Shown here piece by piece: positions 17,106 through 25,412 of a DNA stretch of 64,000 nt. The stretch comes from DASSUW01 sp963759375 (lineage in GTDB: Bacteria > Actinomycetota > Thermoleophilia > Solirubrobacterales > Solirubrobacteraceae): positions 186,001-250,000 of the forward strand of contig CAVWYY010000001.1 of assembly GCA_963759375.1 (NCBI GenBank). Reading direction: 5' to 3'. A program made the position numbers and the translations under genes. Positions within the stretch are counted from its first letter, which is position 1; each line of letters starts with the position of its first letter. The notes beneath the pieces were generated by a model that worked only from the letters and a program-made list of their open reading frames with translations, had not been told where the DNA came from and searched no databases.

Positions 17106-17497
17106 GCAGCCACCGCCATGTGGTGCGCGCGGCCGCTGTACTCGTCGCGGCGCAGCAGCATCACGAGGAGCATCGCGGGGAACATCACGACGTGCTCGAG
17201 CGTCATCGCCGCGCCGAACTCGAGCGCCCCGCCCCACAGGAGGCCGATCGCGGCGAAAGTCGGCAGGAACATCGACGCGGACATCTCCGCGCACGGCATC
17301 CAGCCGTGGCCGCGATACCGCATCCAGGCGACCATCGGGACGGTCATGACAACGGCCATGTTGAGCAGCCGGATCGTCTCGCTCGCGGGATCCAGGACCA
17401 GCGCGATGGGGAGGCCGAGCACGAGCATCCCGGCGAACATCGCGAGGAGCATCTCGACGTAGTGGCGGATGAACGTGCGGTGTCGGTTGAGAGTCAT
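17102..17497 (-). CDS. Small integral membrane protein of copper operon
   Basis: A 131-residue protein with about four hydrophobic helices (MLLAMFAGMLVLGLPIALVL, LLNMAVVMTVPMVAWM, MFLPTFAAIGLLWGGALEF, VVMFPAMLLVMLL). It is rich in methionine and has a few His residues near the ends (HRTFIRHY, RAHHMAVAA), consistent with a role near copper, although the exact function is unknown. I start at ATG 17497, beyond the CsoR-like operator; longer readings would run through it. First gene of the operon that continues into the exported protein and CopA. Confidence 0.7.
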   Translation of the reverse strand: MTLNRHRTFIRHYVEMLLAMFAGMLVLGLPIALVLDPASETIRLLNMAVVMTVPMVAWMRYRGHGWMPCAEMSASMFLPTFAAIGLLWGGALEFGAAMTLEHVVMFPAMLLVMLLRRDEYSGRAHHMAVAA

Positions 17498-17534
17498 GGG
17501 AGTCCTGATACGCCTGCAGGGTATGTGCTCGCGC

Positions 17535-17563
17535 ACCGTATCAGATACCCCCATGGGGTACAA
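17535..17563 (-). promoter_or_regulatory. Promoter with CsoR-like operator for the copper operon
   Basis: On the minus strand TTGTAC (17563-17558) and TACGGT (17540-17535) are spaced by exactly 17 bases. An inverted repeat, TACCCC-CAT-GGGGTA (17546-17560), lies over the end of the -35 box and the spacer. C-tract/G-tract palindromes of this kind are the recognised operator type of CsoR copper repressors. Its position 38-66 bases upstream of the first start codon fits repression relieved by Cu(I). No csoR gene is in the window, so the repressor must be encoded elsewhere. Confidence 0.6.
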
Positions 17564-17569
17564 ATGAAA

Positions 17570-17995
17570 CTAGTCGTCGCGCACGATCAACAGGCTCGTG
17601 GGCGTGTGGTGCGCGAGCTTGCCGGACACGCTGCCGAGCATGAAGCGGCGGAGGCCGCTGTGCCCGCGCGCGCCGACGGCGATGAGCCCGGCGTCCGCCT
17701 CGCCGGCCACGTCGAGGATCGTGTCCGCCGGATCGCCCTCGCGCGCGTACGTCTGGACGCTGAAGCCCGCCTCCTCGAACCGCCGTTCGTCGCGCGCCAG
17801 GACGTCAGCCGCGATACCGCGCATATTGACGGCGTCGGTCTTGGACGTCAGTCCCAGGCGCTCGAGCGTTCCCACCTGCGGGAACGCACATACCAGGTGG
17901 ATCGTGGCGCCGCTCCCCTGCGCGAGCTCGATGACCTTGCGCACGGCGGCCTCGGAGCCGTGCGATCCGTCGGTACCGACCACGATGGGATCCAT
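17570..17995 (-). CDS. Universal stress protein (UspA family)
   Basis: A 141-residue cytoplasmic Usp-domain protein. The N-terminal strand is IVVGTDGSHGSEAAVRKVIELA, with the Asp of the ATP site. The C-terminal nucleotide-binding motif is GARGHSGLRRFMLGSVS, matching G-x2-G-x9-G-S/T, so it probably binds ATP. Single-domain length is normal. It precedes the copper operon on the same strand but is separated from it by that operon's own promoter and operator. Confidence 0.93.
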   Translation of the reverse strand: MDPIVVGTDGSHGSEAAVRKVIELAQGSGATIHLVCAFPQVGTLERLGLTSKTDAVNMRGIAADVLARDERRFEEAGFSVQTYAREGDPADTILDVAGEADAGLIAVGARGHSGLRRFMLGSVSGKLAHHTPTSLLIVRDD

Positions 17996-18075
17996 GGCCC
18001 GAGCCTACGCCTGAGCCGCGGACCTGGCCAGATGCGCGTTCAACCGCCCGCGGGGCGGGGTAGCAAATTCCCGCT

Positions 18076-18345
18076 GTGACCAATCGTTTCGGGCGGGGAT
18101 ACGAGCTGGCGGCGGCAGACCTCCAGCGACTGATGAACACGATCGTGGACGAAGCCGATGAGGACGAGGCCCGCGACGTCGAGCGTCTGCTCGGCGTGCT
18201 CACGAGCCTGCCCGCCGGCCCCGACGAGACGATCTCGTTCGTCGCACCCCGTGGCACGTCGCCGCTGGTGGACCGCGCCATACAGGTCATGGCCCGATCC
18301 GATCGCCATCAAGCCCGGGCCAAACGAGCCCGCAACCGCACCTGA
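18076..18345 (+). CDS. Hypothetical protein (89 aa)
   Basis: An 89-residue protein starting at GTG 18076. The N-terminal half is acidic and helical (LNTIVDEADEDEARDVERLL-like), and the C-terminus is strongly basic (RHQARAKRARNRT). No signal peptide, membrane segment or family motif is visible. It lies 18 bases before another unknown gene on the same strand, so the two are probably co-transcribed. Codon use is normal for the window. Function unknown. Confidence 0.5.
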   Translation: MTNRFGRGYELAAADLQRLMNTIVDEADEDEARDVERLLGVLTSLPAGPDETISFVAPRGTSPLVDRAIQVMARSDRHQARAKRARNRT

Positions 18346-18363
18346 TCGGCGCGCCGCCGCCCC

Positions 18364-18903
18364 ATGAGCGCAGAGCAAGAGCCACGCCGTGAGGCGCGCC
18401 CGCACGCGTACGACCTCTGGGAGGACGGAGAGGTCATCGCCCGCCTCGAGTGGCGCCAGCGCCCGCGTACCGCACTCGGCTGGTACGTCGTCGAGCGCGC
18501 CGGGCATGCGCAGCGGCTGTTCGTCGACACCGCGATCGACGAGCTGGCGCGCGACACCCGCTCGCCCACGCACGACTGGGACCTGCACGCCGAGCTGGCC
18601 GCGATCCTGAGTACCGCGCTGGCGATCGACGCCGCCGGCCAGTCGCTGTACCCCTCGCGCCTGCGGCCGACCCGGCGGTTCCGGCGACCGCTCTCGGAGG
18701 GCCGCTACGAGATTCACGTGACCGATGTGGACCCGGCGATCCTCGCTCGCGCGATCCCGGAGCTGCACCTGGACGCGATCTCCAACGTGGCGGTTCTGGC
18801 CGGCGAGCTGGTGGCCGGCGGCCTCGAGCTCGCGCTGCAGCGGATCTCGCTGCTCGGCGGCCGCGTCGTCGCCGTGTTCAGCTCCGACGACAGTCACGAC
18901 TAG
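18364..18903 (+). CDS. Hypothetical protein (179 aa)
   Basis: A 179-residue soluble protein. The N-terminal region (AYDLWEDGEVIARLEWRQRP ... GWYVVERAGHAQRLFVD) looks like a small mixed beta domain. The C-terminal region (VTDVDPAILARAIPELHLD, then ISNVAVLAGELVAGGLELALQRISLLGGRVVAVFSS) is more hydrophobic but has no clear membrane helix. I recognise no family. It sits between another unknown gene (18 bases upstream) and the sulfatase (10 bases downstream), suggesting a three-gene transcript. Confidence 0.55.
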   Translation: MSAEQEPRREARPHAYDLWEDGEVIARLEWRQRPRTALGWYVVERAGHAQRLFVDTAIDELARDTRSPTHDWDLHAELAAILSTALAIDAAGQSLYPSRLRPTRRFRRPLSEGRYEIHVTDVDPAILARAIPELHLDAISNVAVLAGELVAGGLELALQRISLLGGRVVAVFSSDDSHD

Positions 18904-18913
18904 GCTCGTCGCC

Positions 18914-20416
18914 GTGGCTGCTCTCCTGGTCGCCGCGCTGCTGGCCGTGGGGCCCGCGCCCGCACCCGCATCGCCCAACGTCGTGATGATCATGACCGAC
19001 GACCAGACGCTGCGCGACATGGAGGTGCTGCCGCGCGTCCGCGCCGCGATCGGCGCGCAGGGCGTGAGGTTCAGCGACCACCGGGCGTCGTACCCGCTGT
19101 GCTGCCCCGCCCGGGCCTCGCTGCTCACCGGCCAGTACGCGCACAACCACCACGTGCTGGGCAACTTCCCGCCGCACGGCGGCTACCGGCGGCTCGACAA
19201 GCGCCACACGCTTCCGGTCGCGCTCGAGCAGGCCGGCTACGTGACGGCCCACATCGGCAAGTACCTCAACGGCTACGAGTACAAGCCGTTCCGCAACGTC
19301 CCTCCGGGCTGGTCGAACTGGCACGGCTCGCTGCGCACGTACCGGATGTACGGCTTCGTCCTGAATGAAGGAGGCAAGGAGAACAAGTACGGCGAGCTCC
19401 GCAAGGAACGCAAGCGGCTCTACCAGACCAACGTCTACCGGCGCATCGCCACACGCTTCATCCGCGGGCGCAGGGGCAAGGAGCGGCCGTTCTACCTGTC
19501 GCTGGCGTTCCTGGCGCCGCACGCCGAGGTCTACGACCGCCAGGGCATCCCGGCGCCGTCGGTGCGGGCCGACCCCGACGACGTCGGGCGCCTCGCGCGC
19601 AAGCCGCTGCCGCGCGGCGCCTCGTTCGGGGAGGCCGACATGCGCGACAAGCCCGGGTGGCTGCGCAAGGAGCTCGGCGGGCCGCAGCACGTGCTCACGC
19701 CGTTCCAGATCGCCAACATCACCCGCCGCTACCGCGAGCGCCAGGAGGCGCTGCTGGGGATCGACCGCGCCGTGGGGACGATCATCAACACGCTGCGCGA
19801 CAGCGGCCAGCTCCGCGGCACGTACGTGATCTTCACGTCGGACAACGGCTTCATGGAGGGCCAGCACCGCATCAAGAGCGGCAAGACCGTCGCCTACGAG
19901 CCGTCCACCCACCTACCGCTGCTGATGCGCGGGCCCGGGATCCCGGCGGGCCGCCGCTCGCGCGAGCCGGTGATCGACGTCGACCTCGCACCGACGATCC
20001 TCGACATGGCGAACGTCCGGCACCGCGGCTGGACGATCGACGGCCGCTCGATGCTGCCGTTCGCGCAGCGCCCGGGCCGCGCCCGGACCTCACGGCCGCG
20101 GCTGCAGGAGATCGGGCCGCAGGAGAACACGCGCGACCTCGACCAGGACGGGCGCCGCGTGCCCCCGGACGAGCTGCTCAAGACGCCGCGCTACGGCGGC
20201 GTCAGCACCAGCCGCTACCGCTACGTGCGCTACCGCAACGGCCAGGAGGAGCTCTACGACATGGCGCGCGATCCGGAGCAGCTCACCAACCGCATCTCCG
20301 ACCGGCGCTACCGGCGCACCCGGCGGGTGCTGCGCCGCCAGCTCCGCCGGCTGGCGACGTGCGCCGGGCCCGAGTGCCGCAAACGAATCGGTGCGGTCCC
20401 GGGCCCGGCGCTGTGA
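18914..20416 (+). CDS. Secreted type I sulfatase
   Basis: A 500-residue sulfatase. It has an N-terminal signal peptide (VAALLVAALLAVGPAPAPA), the metal-binding start of the family (NVVMIMTDDQT), and the active-site signature CCPARASLLTG in which Cys63 should be converted to formylglycine. Later metal ligands are in IFTSDNGFMEGQHR. It would hydrolyse an extracellular sulfate ester; the substrate is unknown. GTG 18914 gives a signal peptide directly at the N-terminus. A PAPS-dependent sulfotransferase operon lies 10 kb away, so the genome both makes and removes sulfate esters. Confidence 0.9.
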   Translation: MAALLVAALLAVGPAPAPASPNVVMIMTDDQTLRDMEVLPRVRAAIGAQGVRFSDHRASYPLCCPARASLLTGQYAHNHHVLGNFPPHGGYRRLDKRHTLPVALEQAGYVTAHIGKYLNGYEYKPFRNVPPGWSNWHGSLRTYRMYGFVLNEGGKENKYGELRKERKRLYQTNVYRRIATRFIRGRRGKERPFYLSLAFLAPHAEVYDRQGIPAPSVRADPDDVGRLARKPLPRGASFGEADMRDKPGWLRKELGGPQHVLTPFQIANITRRYRERQEALLGIDRAVGTIINTLRDSGQLRGTYVIFTSDNGFMEGQHRIKSGKTVAYEPSTHLPLLMRGPGIPAGRRSREPVIDVDLAPTILDMANVRHRGWTIDGRSMLPFAQRPGRARTSRPRLQEIGPQENTRDLDQDGRRVPPDELLKTPRYGGVSTSRYRYVRYRNGQEELYDMARDPEQLTNRISDRRYRRTRRVLRRQLRRLATCAGPECRKRIGAVPGPAL

Positions 20417-20419
20417 CCC

Positions 20420-21877
20420 CTACGCCGCGTCGTACGCGGGGCGGGCGCCGGCCGCGCGCTTGGCGGCCTTCTTCTCGCCCTGGATGACGGTGAAGGCGAC
20501 GCCGATGGCGACGACGACGAGCGCGGCGCCGATCGCGAACGCGAGATGGAACCCGTCGGTCAGCGCCGCGGCCTGCGACGTGCCGGACGCGAGGGCGTCC
20601 TCCGAGCGGGTCGCCGAGAGCGTGGCCAGGACGGCCAGGCCGAGCGCGCCGCCGACCTGCACGGTCGTGTTGACCAGCCCGGAGGCGAGGCCCGCGTCGC
20701 TCTGGGTGGCGCCCGACATCGCCAGCGTCATCAGCGCGGGGAACGCCGCGCCGGCGCCGGCGCCGAGCAGGACCATGACCGGCAGGACGTGCTGGACGTA
20801 GCTGCCGTCGACCGGAGCCTGCGTGAACAGGGCCAGCGAGGCGGCGATCAGGACCAGGCCCGGGATCAGCGTCGAGCGCGCGCCGATGCCCATGATCAGC
20901 TTCTGCGAGTAGCCGAGCGACAGCCAGGCCATCACGAGCGTCGCGGGCAGGAACGCCAGGCCGGTCTGCAGGGCGTCGTAGCCGAGCACGTGCTGCAGGT
21001 ACAGCGCGCCCATGAAGAACATGCCGAACATCCCGGCGACCGACAGCGCCTGCACGGCGTTGGCGCCCGACACGTTGCGCGAGCGGAAGATGCGCAGCGG
21101 GATCAGCGGGTTCTCCGTCTTCGCCTCTCGGACGACGAACGCCACGGCCAGCGCGATCGCGACGGCGCCGAGCGCCAGGGTGCGGCCGGCGCCCCAGCCG
21201 TACTTGGCGGCCGGCTCGACGATCGTGTAGACGAGCGTCATCAGGGACGCGGTGACCAGGACGGCGCCCGGCACGTCCGCGCCGCCGCCGAAGCCGATGC
21301 CCTTGTCCTTCGGGAGCAGGCGCATGGCGAACACGGCGGTGACGATCCCGATCGGGACGTTGATGAAGAAGATCCAGTGCCAGTTGATGACCTGGGTCAG
21401 CACGCCGCCGGCCAGGAGACCGACCGAGCCGCCGGAGGAGGCGACGAAGCCGTAGACGCCGATGGCCTTCGCCTGCTCGCGCGGCTCGGAGAACATCGTG
21501 ACGATCATGCCGAGGATGACCGCGGAGGTCAGCGCGCCGGCGATGCCCTGGATGAAGCGGGCGGCGATCAGCATCTCGGGGGTCTGGGCGGCGCCGCACA
21601 GCAGCGAGGCCGCGGTGAACATCAACAGGCCGCCGAGGAACACCGTCCTTCGGCCGATGAGGTCGCCGAGCCTTCCGGCGAGCAGCAGCAGGCCGCCGAA
21701 GGCGATCAGGTACGCGTTGACGACCCAGGCGAGGCTTGAAGCCGAAAAGCCGAGGTCGGACTGGATGGCAGGAAGAGCAACGTTCACGACGGTCGCGTCG
21801 AGCACGATCATCAGCACGCCCGTGCAGAGCACGATGAGCGAGATCCAGCGCGAGCGGTCGTCGGTGGCGGCAGACAT
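20420..21877 (-). CDS. MFS exporter, DHA2 family (14 TM)
   Basis: A 485-residue transporter of the same family as the one at 5910. Motifs include LDATVVNVALPAIQSD near TM1 and GRLGDLIGRRTVFLGG after TM2, with about 14 hydrophobic helices. It is expected to be a proton-driven exporter of small toxic or secreted molecules. The start ATG 21877 is backed by AAGGAGA 7 bases upstream. No local regulator is adjacent; it is followed head-on by the sulfatase with 3 bases between the stops. The upstream aminotransferase gene lies on the opposite side of a 74-base gap. Confidence 0.9.
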   Translation of the reverse strand: MSAATDDRSRWISLIVLCTGVLMIVLDATVVNVALPAIQSDLGFSASSLAWVVNAYLIAFGGLLLLAGRLGDLIGRRTVFLGGLLMFTAASLLCGAAQTPEMLIAARFIQGIAGALTSAVILGMIVTMFSEPREQAKAIGVYGFVASSGGSVGLLAGGVLTQVINWHWIFFINVPIGIVTAVFAMRLLPKDKGIGFGGGADVPGAVLVTASLMTLVYTIVEPAAKYGWGAGRTLALGAVAIALAVAFVVREAKTENPLIPLRIFRSRNVSGANAVQALSVAGMFGMFFMGALYLQHVLGYDALQTGLAFLPATLVMAWLSLGYSQKLIMGIGARSTLIPGLVLIAASLALFTQAPVDGSYVQHVLPVMVLLGAGAGAAFPALMTLAMSGATQSDAGLASGLVNTTVQVGGALGLAVLATLSATRSEDALASGTSQAAALTDGFHLAFAIGAALVVVAIGVAFTVIQGEKKAAKRAAGARPAYDAA

Positions 21878-21951
21878 CTCTGTCTCCTTGAGGTTGCGGA
21901 TCGGGGTCACGCAACCAGGACCCGGGCCCGCCCGGGAACTCATCGGGAATC

Positions 21952-23100
21952 TCAGAAGAGTGTGGACAGCCGCACCACGGCGGTTTCCAGGTCTTCCTCG
22001 TCCAGCAGGCTGAAAGAGATCCGCAGCTCGTTGCGCGGCCCCTCGCCGACGTAGAACAGCGAGCCGGGGACGTACATCACGCCGGCCTCCATCGCCGCCG
22101 GCCGCAGCGCCATCGCATCCAGCTCGGGCGGCAGGCTGAGCCAGCTGAAGAAGCCGCCGGTCGCCTCGCTCCACGTCACGCCCTCGGGCATGTGCTCGCG
22201 CAGCGCACGGTCGACGGCCCGCCAGTGGGACGCGTACAGCTCGCGGGCGGCCGGCAGCCGGCGCTCGAACAGGCCGGCGCGGCCGTACTCCTCGACGATC
22301 CGCTGCCCGAGCGCACCGGCGCACTGGTCGGTCGTCTGCTTGGCCACGGCCAGCTTCGCAACCACCTCGCGGGGCCCGGTGGCCCAGCCCAGGCGCACAC
22401 CGGGGGAGAGGACCTTGGAGAACGTGCCCGCCTGCAGCACGACGTCTGGGGCGAGCGACCACAGCGTCGGGAGCGACGTGCCGTCGAACGAGAGCTCGCG
22501 GTAGGCGATGTCCTCGAAGATCAGCACGCCGTGGCGGCGGCACAGCTCCACGAGCGCCTCGCGGCGCGCCAGCGAGAGCGTGCGGCCGGACGGGTTCTGG
22601 TACTCGGGGATGACGTAGAGGAACTTCGGGCGCAGCCCGCCGTCCAGCCGCTCCTCGAGCGCCGCTACGTCGAGTCCGTCGGCGTCCATCGGGATCGCCT
22701 GGACATCAGCGTGGTAGCGGGAGAACGCCAACAGCGCCCCGAGGTAGGTGGGCGCCTCGACCGCGATCGTGTCGCCCGGCTCGATCAGGCTCTGGCACGC
22801 CAGCGCGATGCACTCCATCCCGCCGCTGGTGACGACGAGCTCGTCGCGGTCGGGCCGCACGCCCTGGAGGTGCTCCTGGCGGTCCACGAGGTACTCGCGG
22901 ACGCTCGGGATGCCCTCTGCGGCCGTGTACTGCAGCGCGACGGCGGCGTCGTCGCGCACCAGCCGTGCCACGATCTCCTCGAGCTCCTCCTTCGGGAACG
23001 TGCCCGCGTTCGGGAACCCGCCGGCCAGCGACAGCACGCCCGGCGGCGGCCCGGCGAGGATGGTCGCCAGCTCGCTGGAGTCAATCGACACGGAACTCAA
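21952..23100 (-). CDS. PLP-dependent aminotransferase, class I/II (2-aminoadipate-type)
   Basis: A 382-residue fold-type I aminotransferase. SGGMECIALACQSL, the NPSGRTLS segment, the DIAYRELSFDG region and the PLP-lysine motif GTFSKVLSPGVRLGW are all present, plus the final Arg in NELRISFS. It resembles the catalytic domain of MocR/LysN-type enzymes (2-aminoadipate or branched/aromatic amino acid transaminases) without a DNA-binding domain. GGAGGAG 7 bases upstream supports TTG 23100 as the start over the in-frame GTG at 23091. It overlaps the upstream RraA-like gene by 20 bases, so they are coupled. Confidence 0.85.
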   Translation of the reverse strand: MSSVSIDSSELATILAGPPPGVLSLAGGFPNAGTFPKEELEEIVARLVRDDAAVALQYTAAEGIPSVREYLVDRQEHLQGVRPDRDELVVTSGGMECIALACQSLIEPGDTIAVEAPTYLGALLAFSRYHADVQAIPMDADGLDVAALEERLDGGLRPKFLYVIPEYQNPSGRTLSLARREALVELCRRHGVLIFEDIAYRELSFDGTSLPTLWSLAPDVVLQAGTFSKVLSPGVRLGWATGPREVVAKLAVAKQTTDQCAGALGQRIVEEYGRAGLFERRLPAARELYASHWRAVDRALREHMPEGVTWSEATGGFFSWLSLPPELDAMALRPAAMEAGVMYVPGSLFYVGEGPRNELRISFSLLDEEDLETAVVRLSTLF

Positions 23101-23743
23101 GCCTGGACTCCTCCCCGGCGTCGAGCCGCGCGGCGTGCTCGGCGTAGTTGGTCAGCTCGTGGATCGGCCGCCCGTCGGCCATGGCCGCCAGCATCGCCCG
23201 CTCGGCGCGGGCGATCGCCTCGCCGCCCTCCAGCGCGGCGGCCAGCCGGTCCGCGCCGGCGATCACGAGGCCGTCGTCGTCGCCGAACACGATGTCGCCG
23301 GCGGCGAGGTCGATGCCGCCGCAGCGCACGCGCTGGCCGAGCGCGGTGCGCGAGACGGTCGTGCCCGACGCCGGGATCGTCCCGCGCGCGAAGAACGGCA
23401 GCCCGAGCCGCCGCAGGCCCGCCACGTCGCGGCACAGCCCGTCGACGACGATGCCGGCCAGGCCGCGACGGCTGGCCTCGGTCGCGAACAGCTCGCCGAC
23501 CACCGCGCGGCTGCCGGCGGCGTTGGTCACCACCAGCACGTCGCCGGGCGACGCCGCTTCGAGCGCCGCGAACAGCGGCAGGTGGTCATCGGGGGCGACG
23601 ACCGTCAATGCGGGCCCGGCGAAGCGCACGTCGGGCACCATCGCGCGGATCGCGGGGTCGGCCACGGGCAGGGTCTTGTCGGCGTCGCAGAGCGCCGACA
23701 CCTCGATCTCCAGCAGCCGGTGGATCAGGTCTTGCGAGGGCAA
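23081..23743 (-). CDS. RraA-family protein (HMG/CHA aldolase-like)
   Basis: A 220-residue protein of the RraA/demethylmenaquinone methyltransferase-like fold. Family landmarks are GELF (VVGELFATEASRRGL), the VVDGLCRDVAGLRRLGLPFFARG segment with the Arg-Asp pair that binds the divalent metal and keto acid, and GDIVFGDDDGLV. Members are either 4-hydroxy-4-methyl-2-oxoglutarate aldolases or regulators of RNase E. The aldolase reading fits better beside an aminotransferase. The start appears to be TTG 23743; no in-frame ATG or GTG lies upstream before the divergent gene. Confidence 0.8.
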   Translation of the reverse strand: MPSQDLIHRLLEIEVSALCDADKTLPVADPAIRAMVPDVRFAGPALTVVAPDDHLPLFAALEAASPGDVLVVTNAAGSRAVVGELFATEASRRGLAGIVVDGLCRDVAGLRRLGLPFFARGTIPASGTTVSRTALGQRVRCGGIDLAAGDIVFGDDDGLVIAGADRLAAALEGGEAIARAERAMLAAMADGRPIHELTNYAEHAARLDAGEESRLEFRVD

Positions 23744-23780
23744 CGGGCGTACATCATGCCCATCGCGCGATGATGTGTGC

Positions 23781-25412
23781 GTGGCGCGCGTCTACGTCAC
23801 CGGCCACCGCAGCCCGGACACGGACTCGATCGCGTCCGCGATCGGGTACTCGGAGCTCAAGCGCCGGCTCGACCCGGACAACGAGTACGTGCCCGTGCGG
23901 CTCGGCGATCTGAACGCCCAGACGCGCTGGGTGCTCGAGCAGGCCGACGTCCCGGAGCCGCCGCTGCTCGAGCACGTGCTGCTGCGCGTCAAGGACGTGA
24001 TGCGCGAGAAGTTCCCGCTCGCGCGCGACGGCGAGCCCGTGCGCGCGGTCGGCCTGATCATCGCCCGCGGCGACATCGATCTGGTGCCCATCACCGACGA
24101 GCCGGGCGAGCTCGTCGGCGTGATGACCGAGCGCGCGCTGGCGCGCCGGTACGTGCGCGAGTCGCGCGAGGCGTCCCGGCTCGATGCGCCGACGGCGGTC
24201 GGCGCGATCGCCGAGGTGCTCGAGGGCGAGCAGCTCGTCGGCGAGCCCGGGCAGGAGGTCGGGGGCCGCGTGTGGGTGCTGGCGATGGCCACCGAGTCGC
24301 TTCCGCTCGGCTTCACCGCCGGCGACGTCGTCGTGGTCGGGAACCGGCCGGACGCCCAGCGGATCGCGATCGAGACCGGCGTCGCCCTGCTCGTGACCAG
24401 CAATGACACGCGGCCGGGCGACGACATCCTCGCGCTGGCCCGCGAGCGTGGCACGGCGGTCGTCACCTCGTCGCTGGACAGCTACGTCACCAGCCGCATG
24501 ATCACGCTGTCGGCGCCCTGCCGGGCGCTGATGGACACCGAGCCGCTGGTGGTGCGGACCGACGACCTGATCGCCGACATCTCCGACACGGTCAAGGAGG
24601 TCGACTACCGCGCGGCCGTGGTGGTCGACAGCTCCAACCGCCCGATCGGCCTCGTCACCCGCGGCGACCTCGTGAGCCCACAGCCCCGGCGCGTCCTGCT
24701 CGTCGACCACGCGGAGCAGGCGCAGAGCGTGATCGGCGTCGAGTACGCCGAGATCGTCGAGATCCTCGACCATCACCACATCGGCTCGATCGAGACCCGG
24801 ATCCCCGTGCTCGCCACGTTCGACCCCGTGGGCTCGACGGCGACGCTGGTGATCGAGCGCTTTCGCCAGAACGGGATGGAGCCGTCCAAGCCGGTGGCCA
24901 CACTGCTGCTCGGGGCGATCCTCTCGGACACGGTGATCCTCAACTCGCCGACCACGACCGACCGTGACCACCACGTCGTCGGCTACCTCAGGCAGGTGCT
25001 CGGGGTCGATCCCACGGAATTCGGCCGCGAGATGTTCGAGCGCACGTCCGACCTCGAGCGCGTGCCGGCCGAGCAGATCGTCGCGCGCGACGCCAAGGAG
25101 TACGAGGCCGGGGCGCACACGATGCGGATCGCCCAGGTCGAGACCGTGGGGCAGGACCTCGGCGAGCGCCGCGACGAGCTGATCGGCGCGCTCGACGCCG
25201 TGCGCGAGAAGGAGGGCCACGCGCTCGTCGCGCTGATGGTCACCGACATCATGGGCAAGGGCTCCAAGCTCTACGTCTCCGGCGAGCGGCCGGCCGTCGT
25301 CCGCGCGTTCGGGCGCGAGCACGACGACGGCGGCGGCGTCATCGACCTGCCGGGCGTGATGAGCCGCAAGAAGCAGGTCGCCCCCAAGCTGCTGGCGGCG
25401 CTGTCGGGATGA
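23781..25412 (+). CDS. ppaC: Manganese-dependent inorganic pyrophosphatase with CBS-DRTGG insert
   Basis: A 543-residue family II pyrophosphatase. The N-terminal DHH part has VTGHRSPDTDSIASAIGY. An insert of about 250 residues carries a CBS pair and a DRTGG domain (nucleotide-sensing modules). The DHH motif DHHHIGS follows near residue 330, and the C-terminal DHHA2 domain ends with the SRKKQVAPKL signature that binds pyrophosphate. CBS-containing enzymes of this class are inhibited or activated by adenine nucleotides. GTG 23781 gives the usual N-terminus. Its stop overlaps the cydA start (ATGA), an unusual coupling of pyrophosphate turnover to the terminal oxidase. Confidence 0.9.
   Translation: MARVYVTGHRSPDTDSIASAIGYSELKRRLDPDNEYVPVRLGDLNAQTRWVLEQADVPEPPLLEHVLLRVKDVMREKFPLARDGEPVRAVGLIIARGDIDLVPITDEPGELVGVMTERALARRYVRESREASRLDAPTAVGAIAEVLEGEQLVGEPGQEVGGRVWVLAMATESLPLGFTAGDVVVVGNRPDAQRIAIETGVALLVTSNDTRPGDDILALARERGTAVVTSSLDSYVTSRMITLSAPCRALMDTEPLVVRTDDLIADISDTVKEVDYRAAVVVDSSNRPIGLVTRGDLVSPQPRRVLLVDHAEQAQSVIGVEYAEIVEILDHHHIGSIETRIPVLATFDPVGSTATLVIERFRQNGMEPSKPVATLLLGAILSDTVILNSPTTTDRDHHVVGYLRQVLGVDPTEFGREMFERTSDLERVPAEQIVARDAKEYEAGAHTMRIAQVETVGQDLGERRDELIGALDAVREKEGHALVALMVTDIMGKGSKLYVSGERPAVVRAFGREHDDGGGVIDLPGVMSRKKQVAPKLLAALSG

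Noticed and set aside
22192..25322. Long open frames antisense to the aminotransferase, RraA and pyrophosphatase genes
   Set aside because: Composition is dominated by Arg, Gly, Ala and Asp, with no recognisable domain. The opposite strand carries full family signatures.
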